From positions 1 to 44,663 of the forward strand of contig JANQKI010000270.1 of NCBI GenBank assembly GCA_028281165.1: DNA of 44,663 nt, in the 5' to 3' direction. The position numbers and the translations under genes were made by a program. Shown here piece by piece: positions 33,254 to 41,471 of the stretch (position 1 is its first letter; each line of letters starts with the position of its first letter). Source of the DNA: Opitutaceae bacterium. Lineage in GTDB: Bacteria; Verrucomicrobiota; Verrucomicrobiia; Opitutales; Opitutaceae. A model generated the notes under the pieces. It did not search any database, had not been told where the DNA came from, and was given only the letters and a program-made list of their open reading frames with translations.

Positions 33254-35176
33254 TCAAACATTCAGGGGGGCGATGTGCAGCTTTTTGCGAATGCCCTCCA
33301 TCATATCGTCGCGCGAAAGGCCGTAATCTTCGCGGATTCTGCTAACGTTCGTTCCGTGCTGGATAAACTCGTCAGGCCAACCGATTCTGTGAAGCGTGGC
33401 ATTCGCATCCGCGTCCATCAGCGTCTCCGCGATCGCGCTGCCCAGTCCGCCTTTGAGAACGCCATCTTCCATGCTTACAATCAGTCGGCTGGCTTTGGCG
33501 TTTCTTAGCAGAAGCTTTGTATCCAAAGGTTTGATAAACCGAGCGTTAACGACTCCAGCTTCGAGACCGTCTTCCGCTCTGAGGCGATCGCTAATGGCCA
33601 GGGCGTCCTGCACCATCGGACCTAGAGCCCATAGTGTAAGATCTTCTCCGTGACGCAGGACTTCCGCTTGGCCTACGGGCAAAGAATTCGGCTTGTCTTT
33701 GATGGGAACGCCCAGTCCGGCTCCGCGCGGGTAGCGAATGAATGCCGGAAGGTTCTGATCGAGCGCGGTTTGCATCATGTCCACTAGCTCGTCTTCATCT
33801 TTAGGTTGCATCGATACGGCGTTGGGAATGCAGCGGATGTAAGCGATATCGAATAAGCCGTGGTGGGTGGGGCCGTCATTGGGAGACAGTCCAGCGCGAT
33901 CCATGCAAAAGATGACGGGGAGTTTTTGGATACAAACGTCGTGAATGATCTGGTCGAACGCTCGTTGCAGGAAAGTAGAGTAGATAGCGCAGATAGGCCG
34001 GAATCCTTTTGTGGCCATGCCAGCGGCAAACAAGACGGCGTGTTCCTCGGCTATTCCCACGTCATGAAATTGTTCTGGCAGGTTTTTCTCCAAGTGGCTC
34101 AAGCCGGTTCCTGACGGCATGGCTCCGGTGATGCCTATAATCTTCTTGTCCTTTTGCGCGAAGCGGGTGATCGCTCTCCCAAAAACGTCCTGATAATTTG
34201 GAGGCGCGCCCTTTTTCTTTGGTTTTGAACGACCCGATTCAATGTCGAAAGGGGATGTGCCGTGCATGCGCTCGGAATGCTCGAGAGCCGGTTTGTAGCC
34301 TCTCCCCTTTTTGGTAACGACGTGCAAAAGGATGGGCTCATCCGAATCGCGCGCGAACTCTAGATTTTTCCTCAGCGCATCTAGGTCGTGCCCGTCAATA
34401 GGTCCTAAATAGCGGACGCCATATTTTTCGAACAGCGACGATGGCAGGACTATGCTCTTCCAGCCCTTTTCCGCCTTTTGCCCGATCTTGATGAGCTGCT
34501 CGCCGCCTGGGACCTTGTTTAAGAAAGTACCGACATCGTGATGAAGGCGATTGTAGATCGGGTTGGTGAGAAGCTCGTTGAGATAGCGGGGAATGGCTCC
34601 CACATTTTTGGATATCGACCATTCGTTGTCGTTAAGAATTATGACGAGCCGTTGGGTGGCGCTGGTCACGTTATTCAGGGCCTCCATGGTGATGCCGCAA
34701 GTGAAGGAGGCGTCGCCGCAAATAGCTACGACATGTTCATTACTGCCCCTTAGATCTCTTGCCGCCGCCATTCCCAGAGCAGCTGAGAGAGCCGTTCCAG
34801 CGTGACCTGCTCCAAAAGCGTCATGCTCGCTCTCGTCGCGGGCTAGGAAGCCGCTGTAGCCCTCGGTACTACGAATAGCTTCGAATTTCTCTCCTCTGCG
34901 TCCCGTTAGCAGCTTGTGAACGTAGCCTTGATGCGATGTGTCGAAAACAAACTGATCTTTTGGGGAATCGAAAACCAGATGCAGAGCCATGGTAAGCTCC
35001 ACGACGCCGAGATTTGGTCCGAGGTGTCCGCCGCTTACGGATGTAACGGATATCAGTTTGTGCCGGATCTCCTCGCTTAAGTCGTTCAACTGGTTGGAGT
35101 CCAGCTGCTTAATGTCTTGCGGATTTTTGAATCCTTCCAGCAGAGGATAGCTTTTGTTTTGATCCTGATTCTTCAA
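33254..35176 (-). CDS. dxs: 1-deoxy-D-xylulose-5-phosphate synthase
   Basis: A 640-residue thiamine-diphosphate enzyme that condenses pyruvate with glyceraldehyde-3-phosphate to start the MEP isoprenoid pathway. Family segments are SVSGGHLGPNLGVVELTMALH, TSHQGYVHKLLTGRR, the ThDP motif CGDASFTCGITMEALNN (Asp155; GDA rather than the usual GDG) with NDNEWSIS, and the transketolase-type GIAEEHAVLFAAGMA and YSTFLQRAFDQIIHDV. The start codon appears to be TTG (35174-35176 on the minus strand); no better start exists before the conserved part. It lies 71 bases after xseB in the same direction. An ispA gene, often between the two, is absent. Confidence 0.96.
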   Translation of the reverse strand: MKNQDQNKSYPLLEGFKNPQDIKQLDSNQLNDLSEEIRHKLISVTSVSGGHLGPNLGVVELTMALHLVFDSPKDQFVFDTSHQGYVHKLLTGRRGEKFEAIRSTEGYSGFLARDESEHDAFGAGHAGTALSAALGMAAARDLRGSNEHVVAICGDASFTCGITMEALNNVTSATQRLVIILNDNEWSISKNVGAIPRYLNELLTNPIYNRLHHDVGTFLNKVPGGEQLIKIGQKAEKGWKSIVLPSSLFEKYGVRYLGPIDGHDLDALRKNLEFARDSDEPILLHVVTKKGRGYKPALEHSERMHGTSPFDIESGRSKPKKKGAPPNYQDVFGRAITRFAQKDKKIIGITGAMPSGTGLSHLEKNLPEQFHDVGIAEEHAVLFAAGMATKGFRPICAIYSTFLQRAFDQIIHDVCIQKLPVIFCMDRAGLSPNDGPTHHGLFDIAYIRCIPNAVSMQPKDEDELVDMMQTALDQNLPAFIRYPRGAGLGVPIKDKPNSLPVGQAEVLRHGEDLTLWALGPMVQDALAISDRLRAEDGLEAGVVNARFIKPLDTKLLLRNAKASRLIVSMEDGVLKGGLGSAIAETLMDADANATLHRIGWPDEFIQHGTNVSRIREDYGLSRDDMMEGIRKKLHIAPLNV

Positions 35177-35247
35177 GAGAAGTTAAAGAGTGAGTTGGCT
35201 AAATGAAGCCATTGAAGGACGCTTGTCTACCTTTTAGACGAAGGAAA

Positions 35248-35496
35248 TTATTCGCTGTCTGGATCGAAGTCCTCGAACTCCGGATTTTCCGCATTCGCAT
35301 TGCGAAGCTTTTCGATCTTGAGTTCAGCCTCTTTCAGCTTGGCTTCGCATTTCTTTACCAGCTCGGAGCCAGATTCGTACTTGATTAGGAGCTTTTCGAG
35401 TGGCAAGTCCCCGCTTTCCATCTCCTCAACGAGGGCTTCCAGTTTCTCAAGTCCTTCTTCGAAAGACAGTTCCTCCTTCTTCGGCGTCTTACTCAC
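35248..35496 (-). CDS. xseB: Exodeoxyribonuclease VII small subunit
   Basis: An 82-residue protein with the single domain of XseB: LSFEEGLEKLEALVEEMESG, LPLEKLLIKYESGSELVKKC and a coiled C-terminus (LKEAELKIEKL). It associates with XseA to degrade single-stranded DNA; xseA is not in the window. The start appears to be GTG at 35496 with only a weak ribosome-binding site. The acidic C-terminal tail (ENPEFEDFDPDSE) is normal. It is transcribed with dxs, the common xseB-dxs arrangement. Confidence 0.95.
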   Translation of the reverse strand: MSKTPKKEELSFEEGLEKLEALVEEMESGDLPLEKLLIKYESGSELVKKCEAKLKEAELKIEKLRNANAENPEFEDFDPDSE

Positions 35497-35537
35497 AAGT
35501 CTTTGAATATGAACTTCCCATTCATCTTTTCAAGGAA

Positions 35538-35660
35538 ATGAATCCGCGGATTCTAGAATTAGCCGCTCCATTTGTCATTCTAGGCGAAGCGAAAGCTCGA
35601 CTCAACGCTCGACAGCTCAAGGGGATGCGTGATTATGTCCTCCAGAATGACGCAGCTTGA
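35538..35660 (+). CDS. Possible 40-residue small protein
   Basis: A short frame beginning ATG with AAGGA just upstream, divergent from xseB (41 bases apart), and overlapping the start of the protease gene by 26 bases in another frame. The peptide begins MNPRILELAAPFVILGEAKA and ends in a charged stretch; its N-terminal half could form a hydrophobic helix. No family is recognised. The good ribosome-binding site, plus the overlap that could couple translation to the protease, supports it, but it could be non-functional. Confidence 0.4.
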   Translation: MNPRILELAAPFVILGEAKARLNARQLKGMRDYVLQNDAA

Positions 35661-36894
35661 GATCATCTTTGTTGTCGCTTTGCTAGCGAAAATGGGGATG
35701 GAGCTTCTGCTTGAGGCTCTTAATCGCAGCCATGTCCTGCGTCATGCCAACAAGCCGCCGCAGGATCTAGCGGATGTGATGGATGAGGAAACGTTTTCCA
35801 AATCCAACCAATACACTCTGGCGAAAAGCCGTTTCGGATCGGCTGAGCTACTGTACGATTCGGTCATTATCGCCGTTGTAATACTAAGCGGCTGGCTGCC
35901 GGATCTTTTCGTTTGGTGGTCGGCTTGGCTGGGCGATGCCACTTGGTCCTCGGCCCTGTTCCTCATCTTTCTGACGGTGGTTCTTGGAATTCCCAATCTC
36001 CCCTTCGAGTACTACAGCCAGTTCAAGTTGGAAGAAAAGTTCGGTTTCAATCGCAGCACAGTGAAACTTTGGATTACGGATAAGATCAAGGGAGCTTTGA
36101 TCGGCTTTGTCATTGGGTTTCCATTACTATGGCTCTTGATAAGCCTCGTCGGCTGGCTGGGCGCCTATTGGTGGCTTTACGGTTTCGCCATTCTGTTTCT
36201 GTTCCAGCTTTTGATGATGGTTCTCTATCCCATGCTGATTCTGCCGCTTTTCAATAAGCTTTCCCCTTTGGAGGATGGACCCTTGAAAAAGCGGCTCATG
36301 GATCTTGCGGATCGAGCAGGCTTTCTGGCTCAAACCATCCAGGTCATTGACGGGAGCAAGCGTTCCGCCCATTCAAACGCCTACTTTACCGGCTTCGGAA
36401 AGTTTCGGCGTATTGTACTTTACGATACACTCATCAACCAAATGAGCGAAGAGGAGATCGAGGCGGTCTTGGCTCACGAGATCGGCCACTATAAGAAGGG
36501 ACATATCCCCAAAATGCTGGCTATTTCGGCCATAATGACTTTTGTCGGCTTTTGGATCGTGGATCGACTAGCTTTTGGGGCTTGGAGTGGCTGGTTTTTT
36601 TCCGGCTTCGGTTTCGAGACCGCCAACTTGGCCATCGCTTTTCTCCTGTTTAGCATCGTGGGTGGGCTTTTCACCTTCTGGCTTTCGCCTATCTTTAATA
36701 TCATGTCGCGAAAACACGAATACGAAGCTGACGCCTTCGCCAAGGATGTGGTAGGAAGTTCTGATCCGCTCAGCTCGGCGTTGCGCAACCTGAGCGAGAA
36801 AAACCTCAGCAACCTGATCCCGCATCCTCTCTATAGCGGCTTCCATTATTCTCATCCCACTCTGCTTGAACGAGAGCGAGCTATGAAAGGCTAG
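35635..36894 (+). CDS. Ste24-type M48 membrane metalloprotease
   Basis: A 419-residue integral membrane zinc protease. It has about seven hydrophobic helices and the motif VLAHEIGHYKKGHIPKM (zinc ligands His281 and His285, catalytic Glu282) with the third ligand in HEYEADAFAKD. Preceding FEYYSQFKLEEKFGFN and SKRSAHSNAYFTGFGKFRRIVLYDTL are characteristic of the Ste24/CAAX protease 1 group rather than HtpX. In bacteria it likely clears misfolded or clogged membrane proteins. ATG 35635 has AAGGGG ten bases upstream; a GTG at 35629 would be too close to it. Confidence 0.93.
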   Translation: MSSRMTQLEIIFVVALLAKMGMELLLEALNRSHVLRHANKPPQDLADVMDEETFSKSNQYTLAKSRFGSAELLYDSVIIAVVILSGWLPDLFVWWSAWLGDATWSSALFLIFLTVVLGIPNLPFEYYSQFKLEEKFGFNRSTVKLWITDKIKGALIGFVIGFPLLWLLISLVGWLGAYWWLYGFAILFLFQLLMMVLYPMLILPLFNKLSPLEDGPLKKRLMDLADRAGFLAQTIQVIDGSKRSAHSNAYFTGFGKFRRIVLYDTLINQMSEEEIEAVLAHEIGHYKKGHIPKMLAISAIMTFVGFWIVDRLAFGAWSGWFFSGFGFETANLAIAFLLFSIVGGLFTFWLSPIFNIMSRKHEYEADAFAKDVVGSSDPLSSALRNLSEKNLSNLIPHPLYSGFHYSHPTLLERERAMKG

Positions 36895-37071
36895 CGCTGA
36901 GAGTCTATTTTACGAATCGAAACATAGCAAACGATTGCCTGAAATTCTCCTCCTTTCGCTTTCTTTTCGTTGAAGGTGGTTTCCGTGATTAGATATGCTC
37001 TGCCTTCTTGTTGATCAGTCCTCTTCACTTAAATCTTTGTGTATTCAATCGCTGCTTAAAACTTTCCTCTT

Positions 37072-38076
37072 ATGAAATACGCGTTACTCGCTTTGAGTCT
37101 TCTACTAGGGTCGCTTTTTCTAATGTCCTGCAGTTCTTCGACTGCCAATCCTCCTGAAGGCGCTTGGGAGTTTGTCGAGACCGATGGTCTGCCTGACGCC
37201 CGCCACGAAGCAGCCTTCGTCAAGTTTCAAGACAAGTTCTATCTTCTTGGGGGTCGCGGCAAAAAGCCGGTCAACGTGTACGATCCTGCCACCAACAAGT
37301 GGAGCGGCAACTCAGCTCCGCCTACCGAGTTTCACCATTTCCAGCCGGTGGTTTTCGGAGATAAGATCTATATGATCTGCGCCATGACGGGACCCTTTCC
37401 GACGGAAACAGGACTGCCCAATGTGATTATCTACGATCCTATAGCTGATACTTGGAGCGTTAGCCACGAAATACCGGAAGACCGCCGCCGCGGAGGAGCG
37501 GGTGTTGTCTTGCATAACGACAAGTTCTACATCGTTAGCGGAATCGTCAATGGGCACATGGGAGGCTACGTGAATTGGACGGATGAATACAACCCAAAGA
37601 CCGGCGAATGGCGTCGACTTCCTGATGCTCCTCACGCCCGCGATCATTTCCAAGCTGCCATAATCGATGGAAAGATCTATGCCGCTGGCGGGCGACGCAC
37701 TTCAAAGGAAACGAACCAAGTATTCGATTTGGTGGTACCGGAAGTCGATGTTTTCGACCTGGCATCTGAGACTTGGACTTCACTTCCATCGCCGGAGTTG
37801 GATTTGCCTACGCCACGAGCGGGCACATCGACTATGGCCCTGAATGGCGAGCTGCTGGTGATTGGTGGAGAGACGGTACGCAAGAGTCCGGCCCAAAACG
37901 AAGTGGAAGCCTACAGCCCGGCCAAGTTGAAATGGACGACTTGGCCGCATCTCGCTCGCGGTCGCCACGGCACAGGCGTTGTATTGCATAACAACTACAT
38001 TTGGACGTGTTCGGGATCAGGCAATCGAGGCGGTAGTCCAGAGCTGAACTCTACCGAGCGACTGAAGATAAATTAA
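37072..38076 (+). CDS. Kelch-repeat lipoprotein
   Basis: A 334-residue protein with a lipobox (LGSLFLMSC, lipidated Cys20), so it should sit on a membrane facing outward. Six kelch-type blades follow, for example HEAAFVKFQDKFYLLGGRGK, HFQPVVFGDKIYMICAMTG, GAGVVLHNDKFYIVSGI, FQAAIIDGKIYAAGGRR and GTSTMALNGELLVIGGET, forming a beta-propeller. Kelch propellers serve in binding or as galactose-oxidase-like enzymes, but no copper ligands are recognised. The 177-base gap before it has no clear promoter. It is convergent with the DksA-like gene. Confidence 0.88.
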   Translation: MKYALLALSLLLGSLFLMSCSSSTANPPEGAWEFVETDGLPDARHEAAFVKFQDKFYLLGGRGKKPVNVYDPATNKWSGNSAPPTEFHHFQPVVFGDKIYMICAMTGPFPTETGLPNVIIYDPIADTWSVSHEIPEDRRRGGAGVVLHNDKFYIVSGIVNGHMGGYVNWTDEYNPKTGEWRRLPDAPHARDHFQAAIIDGKIYAAGGRRTSKETNQVFDLVVPEVDVFDLASETWTSLPSPELDLPTPRAGTSTMALNGELLVIGGETVRKSPAQNEVEAYSPAKLKWTTWPHLARGRHGTGVVLHNNYIWTCSGSGNRGGSPELNSTERLKIN

Positions 38077-38112
38077 GGGGACTGAATTCCGTTTTATTGC
38101 CGCTACAGAGAA

Positions 38113-38475
38113 TTACCTTGCGCAATTAACGCAAACCACAGTGTCGGGCATCGCTTCAAGTCGCGCCTCCTGAATGGGCTGTCGACACAAGGCGCATATG
38201 CCGTAGTTGCCGTCATCCATTCGTTTTAAGGCGTTTCGTAGCCGTTCTCCCTCTTCCTGCATCCGCCGTTGCTGGGCTAACGCCATCTGCTGCTGTTGCA
38301 TCGAATCGAGGCGGGATAGCCTTCCTATGGAAACATCTGGCGAAACGGGTTTTGTGTCTTCGTCGTCCTGATGCAGCGCTTTCTCGATTTCGTGTATTCG
38401 CTTTTCGATGTCGTTTCGAATAGAGGCTAGCTTTTCAGGAGTCACGATGATTGGAATAAGTATTATAGCTAACAC
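38113..38475 (-). CDS. DksA/TraR-type zinc-finger protein
   Basis: A 120-residue protein with a coiled-coil-like N-terminal half rich in Gln and Glu and a C4 zinc finger CALCRQPIQEARLEAMPD...CVNC near the C-terminus (YGICALC and VVCVNC). DksA/TraR proteins bind RNA polymerase through its secondary channel. The start used is GTG 38475, whose G is shared with the last base of the nrtS stop codon (TAGTG), giving coupled translation; a second GTG at 38445 would remove an unusually hydrophobic first ten residues and may be the true start. The DxxDxA coiled-coil tip of DksA is not seen. Confidence 0.82.
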   Translation of the reverse strand: MLAIILIPIIVTPEKLASIRNDIEKRIHEIEKALHQDDEDTKPVSPDVSIGRLSRLDSMQQQQMALAQQRRMQEEGERLRNALKRMDDGNYGICALCRQPIQEARLEAMPDTVVCVNCAR

Positions 38476-38696
38476 TACATCTTAGCCCTGGCTGAAGAGT
38501 AGACGGATACGCAGAAAGGAACGCAAAAAGTCAGCCAAAATTTTGGCCAATGGACTGTTCCCCAAGAAGCGGAGGACAGAGCCTCCCATTGGTTGATCGC
38601 ATTGAGAAGGGCTCCCACGATCAGGGCCAGTTTCAAGCCACGCCAAACGGTTTTAACTTGGGTGGCCAATTTGAAAAAGAGAGTTATTCGGAGCAT
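38475..38696 (-). CDS. nrtS: NrtS-like small membrane protein (nitrate/nitrite transporter)
   Basis: A 73-residue protein with two membrane helices. It resembles NrtS: VKTVWRGLKLALIVGALLNAINQWEAL (first helix with the LNxINQ signature) and WPKFWLTFCVPFCVSVYSSARA (second helix). In marine cyanobacteria NrtS proteins transport nitrate; the role in other bacteria is less clear. The stop codon overlaps the DksA-like start by one base. The assignment rests on pattern similarity, so the substrate stays tentative. Confidence 0.75.
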   Translation of the reverse strand: MLRITLFFKLATQVKTVWRGLKLALIVGALLNAINQWEALSSASWGTVHWPKFWLTFCVPFCVSVYSSARAKM

Positions 38697-38703
38697 GTCG
38701 GAT

Positions 38704-39354
38704 TTAATTAGTCGAGCGCATTGTATAACGTTCGCTATTGATTACATTCACTACGGCTTGAAAAACGGTTTCGGGACTTGTCTCGGCGTTCACGTACTCA
38801 ATATCGGAACGATCTAGTTTTTCAATAAATGTTCTCACTCTTTCAATTTTTCCGTTTCGTTCATATTCTTCCGGCTCAGCGTATAGTGAAGGGTCTTTCT
38901 CTGTGTCATGTCGCTTTCTGATCCTGCTCATGCAAACTTTTCGACTGGCTTGTAGCACGATGGGTATAAGCTGGGCGCTTTGTCTGTGAGCAATTCGGTC
39001 CGTAGCGTTCCATTGAAATTCCCAGCCAAGGTTTATATCCAGAATAATGGATATGCCGTTCATCAACTGTTCTTCTGCAAGTCTAAACAGTAGATTCTGG
39101 GCTGTTTGTGAAGCTTTGGATGAATCGAGAAGACTTTCGTCGCTTTTTATGAGAGCCTGACGGATAGAATCGGATCCGAAGCATGGGATTCCCAGTTTTC
39201 TAGAAAGCTTTTTCGCTACAGTCGATTTCCCGGAGCCAGGGAAGCCGCCGATGGCAATAATATGTGTTTCGCAAGCTCGATTATTACGTATTGAATTTTT
39301 AATGACGTATTTCGGATCGATTTTTATGAGTCTACTATTAATGCTAGGTAGCAA
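38704..39354 (-). CDS. P-loop kinase-like ATPase (AAA_33 type)
   Basis: A 216-residue cytoplasmic P-loop protein. Walker A is IIAIGGFPGSGKSTVAKKLS; FGSDSIRQALIKSDE carries the acidic substrate-side residues, and VCMSRIRKRHDTEKDPSL with YERNGKIERV resembles the lid and arginine region of small phosphotransferases and zeta-toxin-like kinases. The substrate is unknown. The start is poorly defined: a TTG at 39354 is used, though codons closer to the Walker A strand could serve. It is followed by nrtS seven bases downstream on the same strand. Confidence 0.75.
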   Translation of the reverse strand: MLPSINSRLIKIDPKYVIKNSIRNNRACETHIIAIGGFPGSGKSTVAKKLSRKLGIPCFGSDSIRQALIKSDESLLDSSKASQTAQNLLFRLAEEQLMNGISIILDINLGWEFQWNATDRIAHRQSAQLIPIVLQASRKVCMSRIRKRHDTEKDPSLYAEPEEYERNGKIERVRTFIEKLDRSDIEYVNAETSPETVFQAVVNVINSERYTMRSTN

Positions 39355-39407
39355 AATAGAGATGGTAAAGGTGTTATACTCGCTTCGATCTAAACGTCTA
39401 GGCCCAT

Positions 39408-41144
39408 TTAGCTGTCAATAATCGACAATTGAAAGGCAGCCATTTCGTGGTCGTTGCGAACGAGGAGAGTATCTCCCGCTAGAACGGGATGATTCCAAGT
39501 CTTGCCTTCCAGAGCTTTAAGGCGGGAAATTTCATTGAGTCCATCGGAGCTTGCTTCGACGAGAGCGAGTTCTCCCTGCTCTGAAATAACGATCAGTAGG
39601 CCCTGGTCAGCCAACAGAACGAGCTGACCGCGGCCATAGCGTCCGCCTTTCCATTTACGTTTTCCGTCCTTTAAATCCATGCAGGCGAGAATGCCACTAT
39701 CGAAACCGAAAGCATGCCCTTCGTGAACGACGAAATCATTGAAGTATGGTTTGAGTCGGTTCGAAGTCCAACGCTCCTCTGCAGTCCATCCGTCAGAACT
39801 TTTGCTCACATGAATACGTCTCACGCCACTTCGGTCACCCGTGCTAATTAGAACTTCACCACCATCAGCGATGGCCGGCTGAACGATAGGGTAGCCCTTC
39901 CAGACGTGCTCCCAAAGCACTTTGCCGTCTGAGGGGGAAATACTGGCCAAACCCGCTCCACTCATCTGCAAGATCTGTTGAACTCCATCGATCGTAAGAA
40001 GATGAGGCGAGCTATATCCTTCGCCGCCAAGAGACTCGAACCAGCGAAGTTCCCCATTCTCCATTTCGTAGGCTGCCAAGGCTCCAGAAGAAGCAATGGC
40101 GACAATATCGCCTACGATCAGCGGAGAACTCGAAAATCCCCAGCCAGGCGTCTTGCTTTCTGTATCCGAAGCGACATTACGCGTCCAAATGAGCGATCCA
40201 TTTCGCGCGTCCAAAACATTCAAGGTCCCGGTTGCTCCGAAAGTATACACGCGTCCGGCGTGGAGGGTGGGGGTTCCTCTTGGGCCTGCGCCAGCATTTG
40301 ATTCCCAAAAGCGCGTTGCTGTCGCGTGTTTCCAGACAGGCTCTCCCGTATCAAGCTTATAACAGGAAACGACTTCCTCCTCTCCGCGTTGCTCTTGAGT
40401 GTAGAAAAGATTCCCTTGGACGGCAAAGGACGACCAGCCAGGTCCAACTGACCTACGCCACATTTCTTGCGGAGGAGCTGCTTGCCAGTTCGTTTCGATT
40501 TGCGAATTTCTGACAATGGAGTTCCGTTCTGGGCCGCGAAATCCTGGCCAAATAGGCTCTTCTAAAACAGTATTGTTCACCTTCGTATCATTCAGACTGG
40601 AAGACTCGGTCTCCGTTTGGTTCAGCAGTTTTTCTTCCGCCGTTTTCGACCACCTCCACTCTAAATCTGAACTCCCGCTGCCCGATATCCCGTCAGTGCG
40701 CAGCAGGGTCCATGTTCCGCAAAGCAGGAGAAAGGTGGCCATCATGGAGTAGCGGCGGAAGGTTTGAGACCGCTGCGCGCTCAAAGTGGCCCAAACTACC
40801 AAAGCTAGACCGAGCAAAGGCGCTATGTAGATAGGGAACATCAACCCCATCATTCCTGTTGCAATTGACTCGTGTAGAAGAAAGGCAGTCCCCACTGCTG
40901 CTATGATCATTACTGAGAGAGTGATCAGTCGGTCGCTCCACGGCGCTCGGCTGAAGAAAGTCCACCAAATGAAGATGGCTAAGCTTCCGGCCAATCCCGA
41001 TAGCACTCCTTGCATAGCGAACTCGGGATTGATCGCCGGGACTACATATCTCAACAGCAATACCAAGACAGCCAGGGCAATGCCTGGCCAAAGCCTAAGG
41101 GGCTTCTTTAAAATCGATTCGTGGGCGCCTTCTGTTTTCATCAT
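39408..41144 (-). CDS. Membrane-anchored PQQ-like beta-propeller protein
   Basis: A 578-residue protein. Residues ~17-165 hold about five membrane helices (LWPGIALAVLVLLLRYVV, LAGSLAIFIWWTFF, SVMIIAAVGTAFLL, IYIAPLLGLALVVW, SMMATFLLLCGTW). The rest is a PQQ-enzyme-repeat propeller: WPGFRGPERNSIV, YKLDTGEPVWKH, LNVLDARNGSLIWTR, YEMENGELRWFESL and ISPSDGKVLWEHVW. Similar proteins are common in Planctomycetota and Verrucomicrobiota, and few are studied. No dehydrogenase catalytic residue set is evident, so it may be a binding or scaffold protein. Confidence 0.86.
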   Translation of the reverse strand: MMKTEGAHESILKKPLRLWPGIALAVLVLLLRYVVPAINPEFAMQGVLSGLAGSLAIFIWWTFFSRAPWSDRLITLSVMIIAAVGTAFLLHESIATGMMGLMFPIYIAPLLGLALVVWATLSAQRSQTFRRYSMMATFLLLCGTWTLLRTDGISGSGSSDLEWRWSKTAEEKLLNQTETESSSLNDTKVNNTVLEEPIWPGFRGPERNSIVRNSQIETNWQAAPPQEMWRRSVGPGWSSFAVQGNLFYTQEQRGEEEVVSCYKLDTGEPVWKHATATRFWESNAGAGPRGTPTLHAGRVYTFGATGTLNVLDARNGSLIWTRNVASDTESKTPGWGFSSSPLIVGDIVAIASSGALAAYEMENGELRWFESLGGEGYSSPHLLTIDGVQQILQMSGAGLASISPSDGKVLWEHVWKGYPIVQPAIADGGEVLISTGDRSGVRRIHVSKSSDGWTAEERWTSNRLKPYFNDFVVHEGHAFGFDSGILACMDLKDGKRKWKGGRYGRGQLVLLADQGLLIVISEQGELALVEASSDGLNEISRLKALEGKTWNHPVLAGDTLLVRNDHEMAAFQLSIIDS

Positions 41145-41471
41145 CCTGTCGATCTTATTACGTCGTTTCTTTTTGGGGTTGCCGTAGTTTTTCTAGCAGT
41201 GGAGTTTTATACACGTATGGTTGCAGACAAGTTGCAAAAATTTTTGGGCGGCTACTTTTGCCGAAAATGTATCCACATAATCGTTGCGCGTATGGCTTTA
41301 CTTATCTTTGCTCTTGGTAATTTTCTAAACTTTAGCAGGAGCTGCTTTCGCAAGTCCTCCGTAGCTCTAAATGAGCGAAGGATGGAATACCGAGATCAAA
41401 AGATTTCGATTGATCCTTGGCCTGAGCGCGTCGAACGTGAGGGAAGTTTATCCTAGCTCATCACACCACAC
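41145..41471. other. Gene-free stretch between divergent genes
   Basis: About 327 bases between the propeller gene (minus) and the FkbM gene (plus), so it probably holds both promoters. A frame of 111 codons crosses it but starts inside the propeller gene and has no ribosome-binding site. No repeat or hairpin of note was seen. Confidence 0.4.

Noticed and set aside
33220..33260. Hairpin with TTTTT after dxs as a terminator
   Set aside because: The stem is only four or five bases long with a large loop, too weak to call.
41121..41456. 111-codon frame between the propeller and FkbM genes, with hydrophobic stretches
   Set aside because: It begins inside the propeller gene, has no ribosome-binding site and no recognisable motif; most likely chance.
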